64,000 nucleotides of DNA, taken from positions 22,830,069-22,894,068 of the forward strand of contig OW203993.1 in NCBI GenBank assembly GCA_934047225.1, given 5' to 3'. This DNA comes from Ypsolopha sequella (lineage: Eukaryota > Arthropoda > Insecta > Lepidoptera > Ypsolophidae). Below are positions 10,930 through 20,481 of this stretch, piece after piece (position 1 is the first letter of the stretch; each line of letters starts with the position of its first letter). Position numbers and translations under genes: made by a program. The notes below the pieces were generated by a model that did no database searches, had not been told where the DNA came from, and saw nothing but the letters and a program-made list of their open reading frames with translations.

Positions 10930-11755
10930 TAGTGCTCGCCAATCTTTATGTCGCCTCTGAAGCTAGCCCCAAGAATCGACGCACTAGCCGTTTTACGGTG
11001 TCAGGGGGACGTTACAGGAGCGAGGGCGCGGAGCACACCCGCCTGCGTGCCGCACCACACCCCTCGCTCGCCGCTCAGCAGGTGTGAACACTATGCGTTA
11101 GTGTTAGTGCTACGTCCGTACACCACACACGCGCGCGTTGCTTGAAAAGTACCTACGAGGAAAGCATTCCATGATTCGTTAAATTAATCGTTGAATCTGT
11201 TTGTTATAGTTTATTGTTTCTGTTGCCTGTGTTTGTTGTTTTGTTGATTTATTTTTGTTAAAGTTTTGTTGATTTAGTTTGTTAAAGTTTATTGTTGTTG
11301 TTATGCCTCGCGGACGTTATAGCGTTTTAAGGCGACAATGTAGGAAAATGGTGTTTGAAGTACATAAATTCATGACCAAAGAAGCTCAAGAAGGAATTCA
11401 GCATAATGTCAAGGCCATACAAAAGCGGACTGCAGCAGCTACAGGTGTCACAATGAGAACTGTTCAAAGAATTATTCAGGACGTAAATAAACTGGAATCG
11501 GGTATGGTAGCAGTGTTCAGTACACCTGGCAAGAAAAGGTCCGGAAAAAAGAGGGTGACTGGTATTGACTCTTTTGATCAAGGTGTGATTAAACGCTTTG
11601 TACATAACTTTCATACAACCGAAAATGAATTACCCACAATAACCCATAGTAAACATTTAATAATCAACCGTTGATATTATTGTTTCCTTGACTGTACCTG
11701 CGCAAGCTTGCACTCGTAACTCACTCAGAGGCGACATAAAGATTGGCGAGCACTG
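10930..11755 (+). mobile_element. 826-bp DNA element with perfect 30-bp inverted ends
   Basis: 10931-10960 ('agtgctcgccaatctttatg' plus ten more bases) is exactly repeated inverted at 11725-11754. TA dinucleotides flank both sides (10928-10929 and 11756-11757), as in Tc1/mariner (IS630) elements. It carries one short ORF. Perfect ends indicate a young or recently homogenised copy. Confidence 0.75.
11303..11674 (+). CDS. Truncated transposase-like protein with N-terminal HTH
   Basis: 123 codons from ATG at 11303. The segment AIQKRTAAATGVTMRTVQRI (about residues 41-60) looks like a helix-turn-helix. It is followed by a basic linker (TPGKKRSGKKR) and a second helical segment (FDQGVIKRFVHNFHTTENELPT), the layout of the N-terminal DNA-binding half of IS630/Tc1-type transposases. 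No DDE catalytic core follows before the stop; the element ends about 80 bp later. It may be a repressor-like remnant that binds the ends, or simply a deletion derivative. The start was chosen at the first ATG; upstream codons in frame are T-rich. Function is inferred from layout only. Confidence 0.5.
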   Translation: MPRGRYSVLRRQCRKMVFEVHKFMTKEAQEGIQHNVKAIQKRTAAATGVTMRTVQRIIQDVNKLESGMVAVFSTPGKKRSGKKRVTGIDSFDQGVIKRFVHNFHTTENELPTITHSKHLIINR

Positions 11756-12380
11756 TACATAACTTGCAAATTGTCATAGTAAATTATTTGCATGTATGAT
11801 GTGTGAAAACCTGACAAGTTCTATGAATTCAATAGTAAGGACCCTAACAAACTTTATTTTAAAACAAATGTAGAACGTTGTACAATTTTGCAGACATGTC
11901 TGAAGGAATCTCCATAAACCTCGGCACCCAATTTCATTTCAATTAATTTTTCGGCGAAGCCGACAATCCTACCTTGCCTTTGTACTGAACTCGGCCCTTT
12001 TTTTAAATTTATGTTTTTGGTGTGATACTATATAATTCAACAGAAAAACGTTATATTTTTCAGCATCCTTATCTCTAAGTCTTCGCACCTTTTAGCCCAA
12101 TCCGCCCAGTAGTTTGTCGATAGTAACATAAAATAGACAAAACAAAAATAAATGGTTTTATTTTTACGGAACTCTAAAAACTCTCAGCAATGTGTAATAT
12201 TCATGTTTTTTTTTTCATCAAAGGCCTGCTCCCGATGGTTTACATTTCAATTCAAATAGCGAAATGCAAAGAACTATCTTTGTATAATACGCATATTTTA
12301 TTAGCCAGGTTTTAGGTACGATTCGTTCAAAAACACAGACTATCCAAACATTTCGCCTCAATTTCTTGTTTCTTTGGAAC
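11756..12380. other. Non-coding stretch
   Basis: AT-rich, with 'ggcaccc.atttcatttcaa' and 'ttcggcgaagccgacaat' near 11920-11970, possibly LINE-derived. No gene seen. Confidence 0.4.
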
Positions 12381-12900
12381 AATGAGGGCTTTTCATGACA
12401 GCTCTTAATCAAGTTTCACCAAAATGAACTAGATGGCGCTGACGTATGCTCTAATTTCAAAAATGTATGACGTAACAAAATCTACTCTATGACAAGACCT
12501 AACCTTATTATATTATAATAAAGATTTCAATATATTTAATATTACATAGTACTATTTTCCACATAAGCGTTAGAATGTGGAAAAATCAATAATGAAATAG
12601 CATTAATTACCTAATTCTTTGGATAATGTAACTTAAATTAAACTTAAATGTTTTAGTGATGGAGTGTCTTTTTTCACCAACTAAAGTCTAATCCACAAAA
12701 AAAACCAGCCACTAAAAACAATATTTCTCCGCTAAAATGGGTTTCTAAACCACCAGTTTTAGTGCAAATTCCCTAAGTTGGCAACACTGAATCAGGAACC
12801 ATAGACTGTATATTTTTGACATGAGAGCATACGTCAGCGCCGTCTATTGATCGCACTCTGTACTTTTTTTCTTTTTAATGCTGTCTGAAAAGCCCTCATT
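12381..12900 (+). mobile_element. MITE, copy 1 (sister at 52066)
   Basis: Bounded by 'aatgagggcttttcatgaca' and its inverted form 'gctgtctgaaaagccctcatt'. The 520-bp interior is nearly identical to 52066-52594. Differences are a few substitutions and small indels, so both copies moved recently from a common source. Non-coding. The target duplication is not clear. Confidence 0.75.
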
Positions 12901-12971
12901 ACATATTAGATGCTCTACCTAAGGGGCAAGTAGCCCAATAACAAATATCAACAAATATCGACAGAAACTAT

Positions 12972-13436
12972 TGTTCGCGCCACTTCTTGTGGCTCTCATA
13001 CTGCGGGGTAGTTGTGAATTAATATTTTCAACTGTCATTTTCGCTGCATCTCCACCCGCTTAGTTTTGGACGCAAATCAATCAGTCGTCAATCAGAAGCC
13101 TTTCACGCCGGAGGTATACGCTGATTGTCATTCGACTAGGTCCTACCTCGACCCTACCGCCCGCCATTTTGAGATCGCACCCGCTGTGCGCCTCATTTTC
13201 ATCTATTACTATTACGAAGAAGATTAGCCGAGAAGAGCGCAACCAGGCACGAAGAGGAAGAAGAAAACCATCTTGGAGAACACCAGAGACTTGGTGGCTC
13301 AGGCGAAGCGTGGTTTGTGGTGCATGCAGCTCCTTCCCAAGGTCAGATCTTTCATCTTCGTAATTATTTCTCTTCACTTCCCGCTATTTTTAAAACCTAT
13401 GGTGATACAAAGCACTGCCGTCATATCGCGTGCTCA
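12972..13436 (+). repeat. BEL/Pao 5' LTR
   Basis: 465 bp, 'tgttcgcgcc'...'cgcgtgctca'. It would drive transcription of the element. The 98-codon minus-strand frame inside it (13081-13377) is duplicated in the 3' LTR and is not a gene. Confidence 0.92.
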
Positions 13437-13443
13437 TTTTTTT

Positions 13444-13461
13444 TGGCCATTCGAGCCGGAT
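13444..13461 (+). other. Primer-binding site, probably tRNA-Tyr
   Basis: 'tggccattcgagccggat' starts seven bases after the LTR. By eye it differs at two positions from the complement of the 3' end of insect tRNA-Tyr (…ccggctcgaaggacca). The tRNA sequence is recalled, not looked up. Confidence 0.5.
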
Positions 13462-13924
13462 CTAGATCCATTTTAGGCCCTTTGATCTGCGATCTATAAC
13501 CATTTTTTGGTATTTCCAACCGCTATCTTCATGTTCTTTGTCTAAAGAACACGTGAATTCCGCTCTAATTTTCACTCTGCCCGCAGTATTACCCCGCATT
13601 CCCGCTCTTATTTGCATTATCTATGCATTAAAACCCCGCATTCGTCAAAATATTAGTGATTCCATTTCCTATATACTGGAAATTATAAATTATCTACAGT
13701 GAAATACGCCATTCTGTTAATTTATCCGCTGCGATTATACCATTTGATCATTTCACAGAAAATATTATCTGCCTACCTGCTAATTCTTAATATTATCGAG
13801 AGGTACTCGTACACAGGTTCGTCCGCCGCCCGTGTTATCTCTAACTCATTAGCATTATTCTATGTTGTAGTCAGTATAAAACTTTCAATAGTTCTGGTAC
13901 TTGCCTAACTTTGTACTATATAAC

Positions 13925-15409
13925 ATGCCAAATTCCGCAGAAGCTGCAAAATTAAAGATGTCGTATAGTTTAAAGAAGCTTAAAAATAAAAGGCAAGAAT
14001 TGTTTAATCGCCTTCAGAGAGTTTATGACTTTTCTAAAACCGCTTTAGAGGATGTTTCTTCGGCAGAATTGTTTATGGCCAATGTCGAAACTTTGGATAC
14101 TGTACGCTCAGAAATTCATGTAATCATAGATGAAATTAATGACACAGAGGTATTGATAAATCCTAATTTTGAACCAAATTATCAAAGTTGGTCAGCTTTT
14201 GAGGATCTTTACTCCCATTGCAAATACATCAACCGGAAGTTATCACATTCTTCGAAATCGGCTGACTCTAAAGTTAAAGCTCCACTTGACATGGAATGTC
14301 CCAAAAAACCTACTATCAAGCTTCCAAAACTGGAACTCGTTGGTTTTTCTGGTGAAGCTACTATGTGGCCAACATTCTATGAAACATTTAAAACCACGAT
14401 TCACGATAATCCGGACTTGACCGACAACGAACGAGTACAATACCTGATGGGTAAACTTTCTGGCCGGGCACTTTCGATTTGTTCTGGAATCACACCGAAC
14501 GCAACTAACTACGACATAATCTGGAAAACACTCGTTTCTACTTTTCAAGACTCGCGTAGTTTAGCCACTACTTATTTGGATCAAATGTTTGAATTTCGCC
14601 CTTTAACTACCGCTAGTTCAAAAAACTTGGACTTGTTTTTAGACAAGTTCTGTTCCGCTGTTTCGTGTTTAAAATCACTGAATATTAAAGATCTTTCGGA
14701 TTTTATCCTTATGTATTTGGCCCTTAAAAAACTTGATGTTGAAACCGCTCGTTCATTTGAAATGTTTAAACGTGGTTCCGATTTACCCCATTATGATGAA
14801 TTAATATCATTTTTACGGGAACAAACTAAGATACTGAACCGCACTGCACCCGCAATTACCGCTCCCGCTCCGAACCGCTCCGTTAATAATAATAACAACA
14901 AAACCGGGTACAGTACCAAGTCAACCCATGCTTTTGTCTCCGCTTCGACCAATAATAATTGTTGTCCGCTATGTAAACAATTAAAACACTATAATTTATA
15001 TAAGTGTCCCGAATTTGTGAAACTAGATATCGAGAAAAGATTTCAGTTCATCAAATCTAATAACGGTTGCACCAATTGTTTAAGCATTACGCATAACAAC
15101 TCCGCTTGTAAATCGTCTTATAATTGCCGCCATTGTAATTGTAAACACCATTCGATGTTGTGCCGCAAACAAAATGTGATGAATACTCACACCGCGCTTG
15201 GTCAAAATATTACCGTGTCTCCACGCACACATACGCAATCTTCGAGGATGGTGGATCCTGCCGTATCGGCGACTAACCTCTTTCGGAAAGAATTTCGTCA
15301 TGGCTTGTGCTTTTACACACAATCATTTACATCTACCGATTTTTACGTATTTTACCGCGCTCTAATATTTTTACCGCTACCGATATGGATTTCGCTGAAG
15401 TTGCATTGA
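13925..15409 (+). CDS. gag: BEL/Pao Gag-like polyprotein, truncated at the deletion
   Basis: 494 codons from the ATG at 13925; the frame is open a little further upstream but without another ATG. Order: a helical, charged N-terminal part; a capsid-like DUF1759 region around residues 110-290 (KLPKLELVGFSGE...WPTFYETF); then an Asn-rich linker; then a Cys/His-rich nucleocapsid region around residues 346-413 with CPLC, CTNC...H..C and CRHC.CKHH...C. Gag would assemble the particle and package element RNA. The last 30-50 residues are read out of frame past the internal deletion, so the natural C-terminus and the following protease are lost. Codon positions look intact otherwise, consistent with a young copy. 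Confidence 0.85.
   Translation: MPNSAEAAKLKMSYSLKKLKNKRQELFNRLQRVYDFSKTALEDVSSAELFMANVETLDTVRSEIHVIIDEINDTEVLINPNFEPNYQSWSAFEDLYSHCKYINRKLSHSSKSADSKVKAPLDMECPKKPTIKLPKLELVGFSGEATMWPTFYETFKTTIHDNPDLTDNERVQYLMGKLSGRALSICSGITPNATNYDIIWKTLVSTFQDSRSLATTYLDQMFEFRPLTTASSKNLDLFLDKFCSAVSCLKSLNIKDLSDFILMYLALKKLDVETARSFEMFKRGSDLPHYDELISFLREQTKILNRTAPAITAPAPNRSVNNNNNKTGYSTKSTHAFVSASTNNNCCPLCKQLKHYNLYKCPEFVKLDIEKRFQFIKSNNGCTNCLSITHNNSACKSSYNCRHCNCKHHSMLCRKQNVMNTHTALGQNITVSPRTHTQSSRMVDPAVSATNLFRKEFRHGLCFYTQSFTSTDFYVFYRALIFLPLPIWISLKLH
15240..15300 (+). other. Junction of the internal pol deletion
   Basis: Gag-type sequence in frame 2 gives way to pol linker sequence in frame 1 (IIYIYRFLRIL, as found just before the BEL integrase). 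Frame 1 is open from 15277. The DUF1758 protease, reverse transcriptase and RNase H that should lie between are absent, so several kilobases were lost and the frame changed. Confidence 0.7.
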
Positions 15410-16737
15410 TTAAAGCTCTTCAAGCATTTTATTTTCTTGATGAAATAAAAAGATTAAAGTCAAATAAACTTTGTTCTCCCGCTTTAAATCGACTATCGCC
15501 ATTTTTAGATAAAAATGGATTGTTACGCGTTGGTGGTCGACTTCGCAACACAGACATGACGTTCGATCAACAACACCCTGTGTTGTTACCTCGTAAAAAT
15601 CATATTGTCGAATTGATTATCATTCATTATCATCGCAAAAATTGTCACACTGGACCAGTGGCTTTAATGTCAATAATCCGCCAAAAATTTTGGATACTTT
15701 CCTGTCGAAATATTGTTCGTCGCGTAATACATAGCTGCAATTATTGTTTTAAGGCGAAGCCGAGACAAACCTTCCCTTTCATGGCAGATTTACCATCATG
15801 CCGCGTTAATGAGGCTAAAGCTTTTGTCCACTGCGCTGTGGATTATTGTGGTCCTATCAGTATCACTCCGTATCGAAAACGTGGAGTCCGTCCCGTCAAA
15901 TGTTACCTCTGCATATTTGTATGCCTGGTGACTCGTGCAGTTCACGTTGAATTGGCAACTGATCTTAGCACGAACACTTTTCTTTCCGCGTTCAAACGTT
16001 TTTTATCTAGACGTGGAGCAGTGTCTTTCGTATATTCAGATAATGCTACGAACTTTGTAGGCGCTAGAAATGCCCTCTCAGAAATTTACAATTTGACAAA
16101 CTCCGAAGAATTTAAAACGTCTTTCGCGAATGAACTTGCCGATCATAGAATACAATGGAAATTTAATATTCCACGTAGCCCACATTTTGGGGGACATTAT
16201 GAGATATATGTCAAAGGATTTAAGACGCATTTGCATAGAGTAGTAGGTACTCAACTGTTGACCTACGAAGAATTATTAACTGTAGTTACGCAAATAGAAT
16301 GTGTCATAAATTCTCGTCCGCTTACGCTGCTGAGTGAAGATCCATCTGAACTTAGCGCGTTAACTCCTGCACATTTTCTGATGTCAACTCCTTTAAAAGA
16401 ATTACCCGCTTGTAAGGTGGCTGATGAGCCAGTTAATTTATTACGTCGCTACGCGTTGCTTGATCAAATGGTAGAATCGTTCGCAAGGCGATGGAAGAAT
16501 GATTATCTCCATCTTCTCCAGTCTAGAGGAAAATGGAATACACCTTCCAACCCAATCAAAATTGGATCGGTTGTCGTTGTAGTTACCGATAACACTCCAC
16601 CGCTTCAATGGCCGCTCGGTGTTATTGTAGCTGTATACCCTGGCAAAGATAATGTCATTAGGGTAGCTTCTGTCAAAACGATGACAGGTGTTTACAAACG
16701 ACCTGTCGTGCGTCTTTGCCCTCTCCCATCTCAATAA
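15277..16737 (+). CDS. pol: BEL/Pao integrase portion of Pol
   Basis: About 476 codons without a natural start, since it is the 3' part of pol. Order: a pre-integrase linker; LSPFLDKNGLLRVGGRLRN; an H2C2 zinc-binding domain (HYHRKNCH...CNYC, 15620-15750); the integrase core with D at 15841 (CAVDYCG), D at 16039 (YSDNATNF) and E at 16201 (PHFGGHYE); and a C-terminal DUF5641-like segment (WPLGVIVAVYPG...RPVVRLCPL). All three catalytic residues are present. The usual FGGLWE motif reads FGGHYE, which keeps the glutamate. Integrase inserts the cDNA into the genome and makes the 5-bp duplication. It overlaps the gag frame by about 100 bp because of the deletion, so it would not be translated from this copy without reinitiation or frameshifting. 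Confidence 0.88.
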   Translation, partial: PLSERISSWLVLLHTIIYIYRFLRILPRSNIFTATDMDFAEVALIKALQAFYFLDEIKRLKSNKLCSPALNRLSPFLDKNGLLRVGGRLRNTDMTFDQQHPVLLPRKNHIVELIIIHYHRKNCHTGPVALMSIIRQKFWILSCRNIVRRVIHSCNYCFKAKPRQTFPFMADLPSCRVNEAKAFVHCAVDYCGPISITPYRKRGVRPVKCYLCIFVCLVTRAVHVELATDLSTNTFLSAFKRFLSRRGAVSFVYSDNATNFVGARNALSEIYNLTNSEEFKTSFANELADHRIQWKFNIPRSPHFGGHYEIYVKGFKTHLHRVVGTQLLTYEELLTVVTQIECVINSRPLTLLSEDPSELSALTPAHFLMSTPLKELPACKVADEPVNLLRRYALLDQMVESFARRWKNDYLHLLQSRGKWNTPSNPIKIGSVVVVVTDNTPPLQWPLGVIVAVYPGKDNVIRVASVKTMTGVYKRPVVRLCPLPSQ

Positions 16738-16825
16738 CTCCTTTCTTTGCCCCCGCTTCAAAATTTCGTTATTCTCTGTCTTATTTTTACTTTTCTATTC
16801 TTATTTTAAAACCAATGGTTTTAAC

Positions 16826-16837
16826 GCCGGGGGCAAA
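16826..16837 (+). other. Purine-rich tract before the 3' LTR
   Basis: 'ccgggggcaaa' abuts the 3' LTR at 16838 and is the likely plus-strand primer site. Confidence 0.6.
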
Positions 16838-17302
16838 TGTTCGCGCCACTTCTTGTGGCTCTCATACTGCGGGGTAGTTGTGAATTAATATTTTCAACTG
16901 TCATTTTCGCTGCATCTCCACCCGCTTAGTTTTGGACGCAAATCAATCAGTCGTCAATCAGAAGCCTTTCACGCCGGAGGTATACGCTGATTGTCATTCG
17001 ACTAGGTCCTACCTCGACCCTACCGCCCGCCATTTTGAGATCGCACCCGCTGTGCGCCTCATTTTCATCTATTACTATTACGAAGAAGATTAGCCGAGAA
17101 GAGCGCAACCAGGCACGAAGAGGAAGAAGAAAACCATCTTGGAGAACACCAGAGACTTGGTGGCTCAGGCGAAGCGTGGTTTGTGGTGCATGCAGCTCCT
17201 TCCCAAGGTCAGATCTTTCATCTTCGTAATTATTTCTCTTCACTTCCCGCTATTTTTAAAACCTATGGTGATACAAAGCACTGCCGTCATATCGCGTGCT
17301 CA
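16838..17302 (+). repeat. BEL/Pao 3' LTR
   Basis: 465 bp, offset exactly 3866 bp from the 5' LTR over its whole length, with no difference that I can see by eye. Confidence 0.92.
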
Positions 17303-17406
17303 ACTATATTGAAATAACGAACGTTCATATCTGCGCGCATTGCATTACGATGTCTCCACTGGATCTCCGGATAGCGCAAAATAGGAGAAAATAATATAAT
17401 ACTTAT
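17303..17406 (+). repeat. Right half of the repeat split by BEL
   Basis: Continues the dispersed repeat described at 880-1070 (minus strand): 'ttgaaataacg', 'cgcgcgcattgca' and 'aaataggagaaaat'. Confidence 0.5.
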
Positions 17407-17669
17407 TATACAAGGTGTAACAAAAAGGTGTAACCATATTTGAAGAGCTTATTCAGTTAATAATTTAGAACAACTTTAACTATGGAACAAATCCTGTAAA
17501 AAAAAAATTACTCGCTTCATAGGAAAATGCAATGCCGCTCGGCCGAAATGTATGGAAGGGCAGATTTTTTTTGAGATTTCATGTTTGACCCCATAGTAAA
17601 AGTTGTTCTATTCCATTGACTGAATAAGCGCTTCAAATATGGTTACACCTTTCTGTTACACGTTGTATA
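17407..17669. mobile_element. Foldback MITE, copy 1 (sister at 23076)
   Basis: Arms of about 60 bp ('tatacaaggtgtaac'...'aggtgtaaccatatttgaag' against their complement) surround a centre with 'atgccgctcggccgaaatgt'. The sister at 23076-23336 has the same arms and centre. Non-coding. Confidence 0.75.
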
Positions 17670-18027
17670 ATATAATACTAAGGACGCGATAGACGGAAAA
17701 AAAATCCGTAAATGATTTTTCTTAGCAATATTTTCTTTGTATTTTAGTGCAAAAACCATACAAATACCCTCAGTGGTTTCGAAGAATTAACCAATTTTAG
17801 TTAATTTTTGTCTAAAAACAGCTTTACTTTGAACAATATTTTCATGCTGTTTCTTATACACGAATATAATTACCTTGTTCTTCATATTTCAAGCTAACAA
17901 TATCATTTCTTTTCATAATTTTTAAACATACCGTTTAAGAGAAATAACTTTATCAATAGATATTATTATAATTCTAATGATTTATTTCTAAGAATATATG
18001 TGGAAGAGGCGAAAGTGGTGTGTCTCG
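17670..18027. other. Non-coding AT-rich stretch
   Basis: No gene, RNA or element end recognised. Confidence 0.5.
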
Positions 18028-18290
18028 CAGTGGCGTGCACAGAACTTTTTGCTGGAAAAGCATGCAATTGGTCAAGAATAACAATAACAAAAATATGAAA
18101 AAATTTTAATATCACTTTGAAAAAAAAAAGTTTGTATAGGAAATTTTCACTCTAGGGTAGACATTGTCTACCCTGGCGTCATACAAATATTTTTTTTTCA
18201 AAGTGATATTTAAATTTTTTCATATTTTTTTTATTGTTGTTCTTGACCAATTGTTTGCTTTTCCAGCAAAAAGTTCTGTGCACGCCACTG
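18028..18290. mobile_element. hAT-type foldback MITE
   Basis: Ends 'cagtggcgtgcacagaactt' and its complement, with arms extending roughly 95 bp ('tttttgctggaaaagca', 'tatcactttgaaaaa'). 'tgtgtct' occurs on both sides, close to an 8-bp hAT duplication. It sits inside a LINE tail (18291-18380). Confidence 0.7.
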
Positions 18291-18380
18291 TGTGTCTGGA
18301 TCGTAGCAGATGGAAATCTTTAGTCTCCGCCTACCCCTCTGGGAGACAGGCGTGAGTATATGTATGTATGTAAGAATATA
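18291..18380 (+). repeat. LINE 3' tail ('ggatcgtagcagatgg' type)
   Basis: 'ggatcgtagcagatggaaat'...'gggagacaggcgtgag' then 'tatgtatgtatg'. The same tail lies at 47720-47790 plus 48208-48235, and weaker relatives near 27735 and 27868. Confidence 0.55.
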
Positions 18381-18394
18381 TAGAAAAATATATA

Positions 18395-18899
18395 CAGGGG
18401 GTTTGGGACATCGATCTAAATATTTTCAGGGATGATAAAGGAAGTGATTTTGAACATTTCTGACTGAATTTACTATTATGCAAAGTTTTGTAGTTTTCGA
18501 GATACAGAAGTTTTTCAGTTTTGTCTACTTAAAATTAGGTAACTGCAATTAAAATATAATAAAACACTGTTTATAGCTAAAAATAATAATTTTTAATTTT
18601 TACTGAAATTTACTAAAAAGTCAGTTTCTTTGTACTGTATTTAGCTTTATTTTTATTTTCACATATTTTTGACCAGATTTTTTGTTTAATTAAATTAATA
18701 AGAAATATTTTAAAATAAAAATATGATTTTTAGCCATAAATAATGTTTCATTCTAATTTTAAGTAGACAAATTTGAAAAATGTCTACCTATATATCTCGG
18801 AAACTAAAAAAACTTTGCATAATAGTAAATTCAGTCAAAATAGTTCAAAACCACTTCCTTTATCATCCCTGAAAATATTTACATCGATGGGGCATCCAG
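18395..18899. mobile_element. MITE with long (about 150 bp) inverted arms
   Basis: Left 'aatattttcagggatgataa' and 'gaatttactattatgcaaag' recur inverted in the right half, and the arms continue to 'gtctacttaaaattag'. Immediately right of it starts another element (18911). Confidence 0.7.
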
Positions 18900-18910
18900 T
18901 AATAATAGTA

Positions 18911-19236
18911 CAGTACCCTCTCGCTAATCCGCCACCAAAAAATCCGGACTACCGGCGGATTACCGAAAACGGCGGATTATAATGTACAGGAACATCAAAT
19001 TGAGGTAAACAACAAAAAAACATAGTAATTTTGTATTACCTTATGAAGGTAAATACATATATACATTTGTATTAAAATTTAAAAATGAACTGACACATTA
19101 ACTGATTACTCAGGTTTTGAAAAATACTGCTCTAATTTGGCTTGTTTTTTACCAGAATAAATCTTCGTAATAACATGATTACAGAGAGACATCGACTTGT
19201 CGGATTATCAAGCGGCGGACTAGCGAGGGAGTACTG
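18911..19236. mobile_element. pogo-like MITE
   Basis: 'cagtaccctctcgctaatcc' at the left and the inverted form of 'cagtactccctcgctagtcc' at the right, each followed by TA outside (18909-18910 and 19237-19238). CAGTA...CCTCGCTA..CCG ends and a TA target fit pogo/Tigger-type mariner relatives. 326 bp, non-coding. Confidence 0.75.
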
Positions 19237-19780
19237 TATTTTGTGCAACTGTATCATGTGAGACATTGCGACACGAGTGCTTGTTTACGAAACGAACGAA
19301 TTGAAGAGTGTCCCAATGTCCAATTATGCTCAGAAGCACACAATACTTTATCTACGACCATCAAAAATATCACATTTATTTATAATATTTTCAACCAACA
19401 ATTTCAGGAAAAATTAAAACAAGAAAGCGCGAGATTTATCTTATTCAGTATCTCCTATTATTTACGACTTCGCTACAGTTAATTGACTAAAATTACTCAA
19501 GAAACCCTTCTTCATATACTGAGCTCAAATATCAAATAGTTCAAGCAACTGATTTAATTAAAACTTGACTTGTTTGAGTGAGTTTCGAAACAAGTTTATT
19601 AGTATTGCCTTTGATTATTTACAATATTACGTAGTAAGGCAGATAGGCAGAAACTTGGGGCATGGCCGAAATATGTTAAGGCTTGATAATATACCACAAA
19701 TAATCTTCTAGCTAGGAGGTCACGTGAAAAATCTGGTAACGATGAGAGCAATGGCTGAATCTGTATTCACATGATAAAAA
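19237..19780. other. Non-coding stretch
   Basis: No credible gene. Some weak dispersed-repeat character ('cattgcgacacgagtg', 'tgctcagaagcacacaat') resembles 10030-10090 reversed. Confidence 0.4.
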
Positions 19781-20480
19781 AGCGGCCTAGTGCGTGTCGG
19801 GTAACGCGCAGTGTAGGGTTCCGTAGTTGCCCGTCACAATATGCGGACTTAGAAGGGGGCATTATGTTTTATACACAACATATTTATTGAGTTTACGGTT
19901 TAACGGCTGATAACGACCAAAAGCCGGCCCGCATAAGACGATGGTAACTGAAGGAGTTATAACTATTACTCGTTATCTTGTAAAGCCTACCTAGCTGTGA
20001 TAGTTTTCCTTTTAACTTCGTTATATACAAGGTGACTTTTTGATCATCATCCAAATTCATACTGGAGGCTTGATAAGTGATCAGTATTTTGGATCAGGGA
20101 CAATTTTTGTGAAATTCGTAAAATGAAATTTCGGCTTCCCATATAAATTCAGTTCCAGTCCCGAGTGAATCACTAGTGAGTCAAAATTTCAAAACCACGG
20201 GCAACGGGGGGGGGGGGGGGGGGTTGTAAAATTGTAATTACACACCCGCAAACAATGGGATAGCCGAGAAAAAAAAATCCATCCCCAGTTTACGTGAAAA
20301 AATATTTTTTTCATCAAGATTTTATTATCCCACTTCGTCGACGCGATTAATACGAGTATGTACACCCATGTCAAATTACAGCGTTATAGTACTAAGAGTC
20401 CTTGATATAAGCCGCCGACAGACAGACGGACGGACATGGTGAAACTGTAAGGGTTCCTTGTTGACTACGGAATCCTAAAA
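19780..20480 (+). repeat. Dispersed repeat ('gggttccgtag' / 'acggaatcctaaaa')
   Basis: Starts 'agcggcctagtgcgtgtcgg' and ends 'gacagacagacggacggaca'...'tgactacggaatcctaaaa'. A relative at 23850-24420 has 'aaaccggttaagtgcgagta'...'ttcgggtacggaaccc'. It is a common lepidopteran repeat type. Non-coding. Confidence 0.5.
20206..20223 (+). repeat. Poly-G run of 18
   Basis: Uninterrupted guanine run, rare in this AT-rich context and inside the dispersed repeat. Confidence 0.9.
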
Positions 20481-20481
20481 T

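Larger units (their letters stand above)
12967..17307 (+). mobile_element. BEL/Pao LTR retrotransposon, internally deleted
   Basis: Two 465-bp LTRs that look identical (12972-13436 and 16838-17302), each starting TG and ending CA, are flanked by ACTAT at 12967-12971 and 17303-17307. Between them lie a primer-binding site, gag, the integrase half of pol and a purine-rich tract. Protease, reverse transcriptase and RNase H are missing, so the copy is non-autonomous and would depend on an intact relative. Total length is about 4.3 kb, whereas full BEL/Pao elements are usually 6-8 kb or more. Confidence 0.92.

Noticed and set aside
13081..13377. 98-codon protein repeated at 16947-17243
   Set aside because: Both lie antisense within the BEL LTRs; the duplication is the LTR pair.
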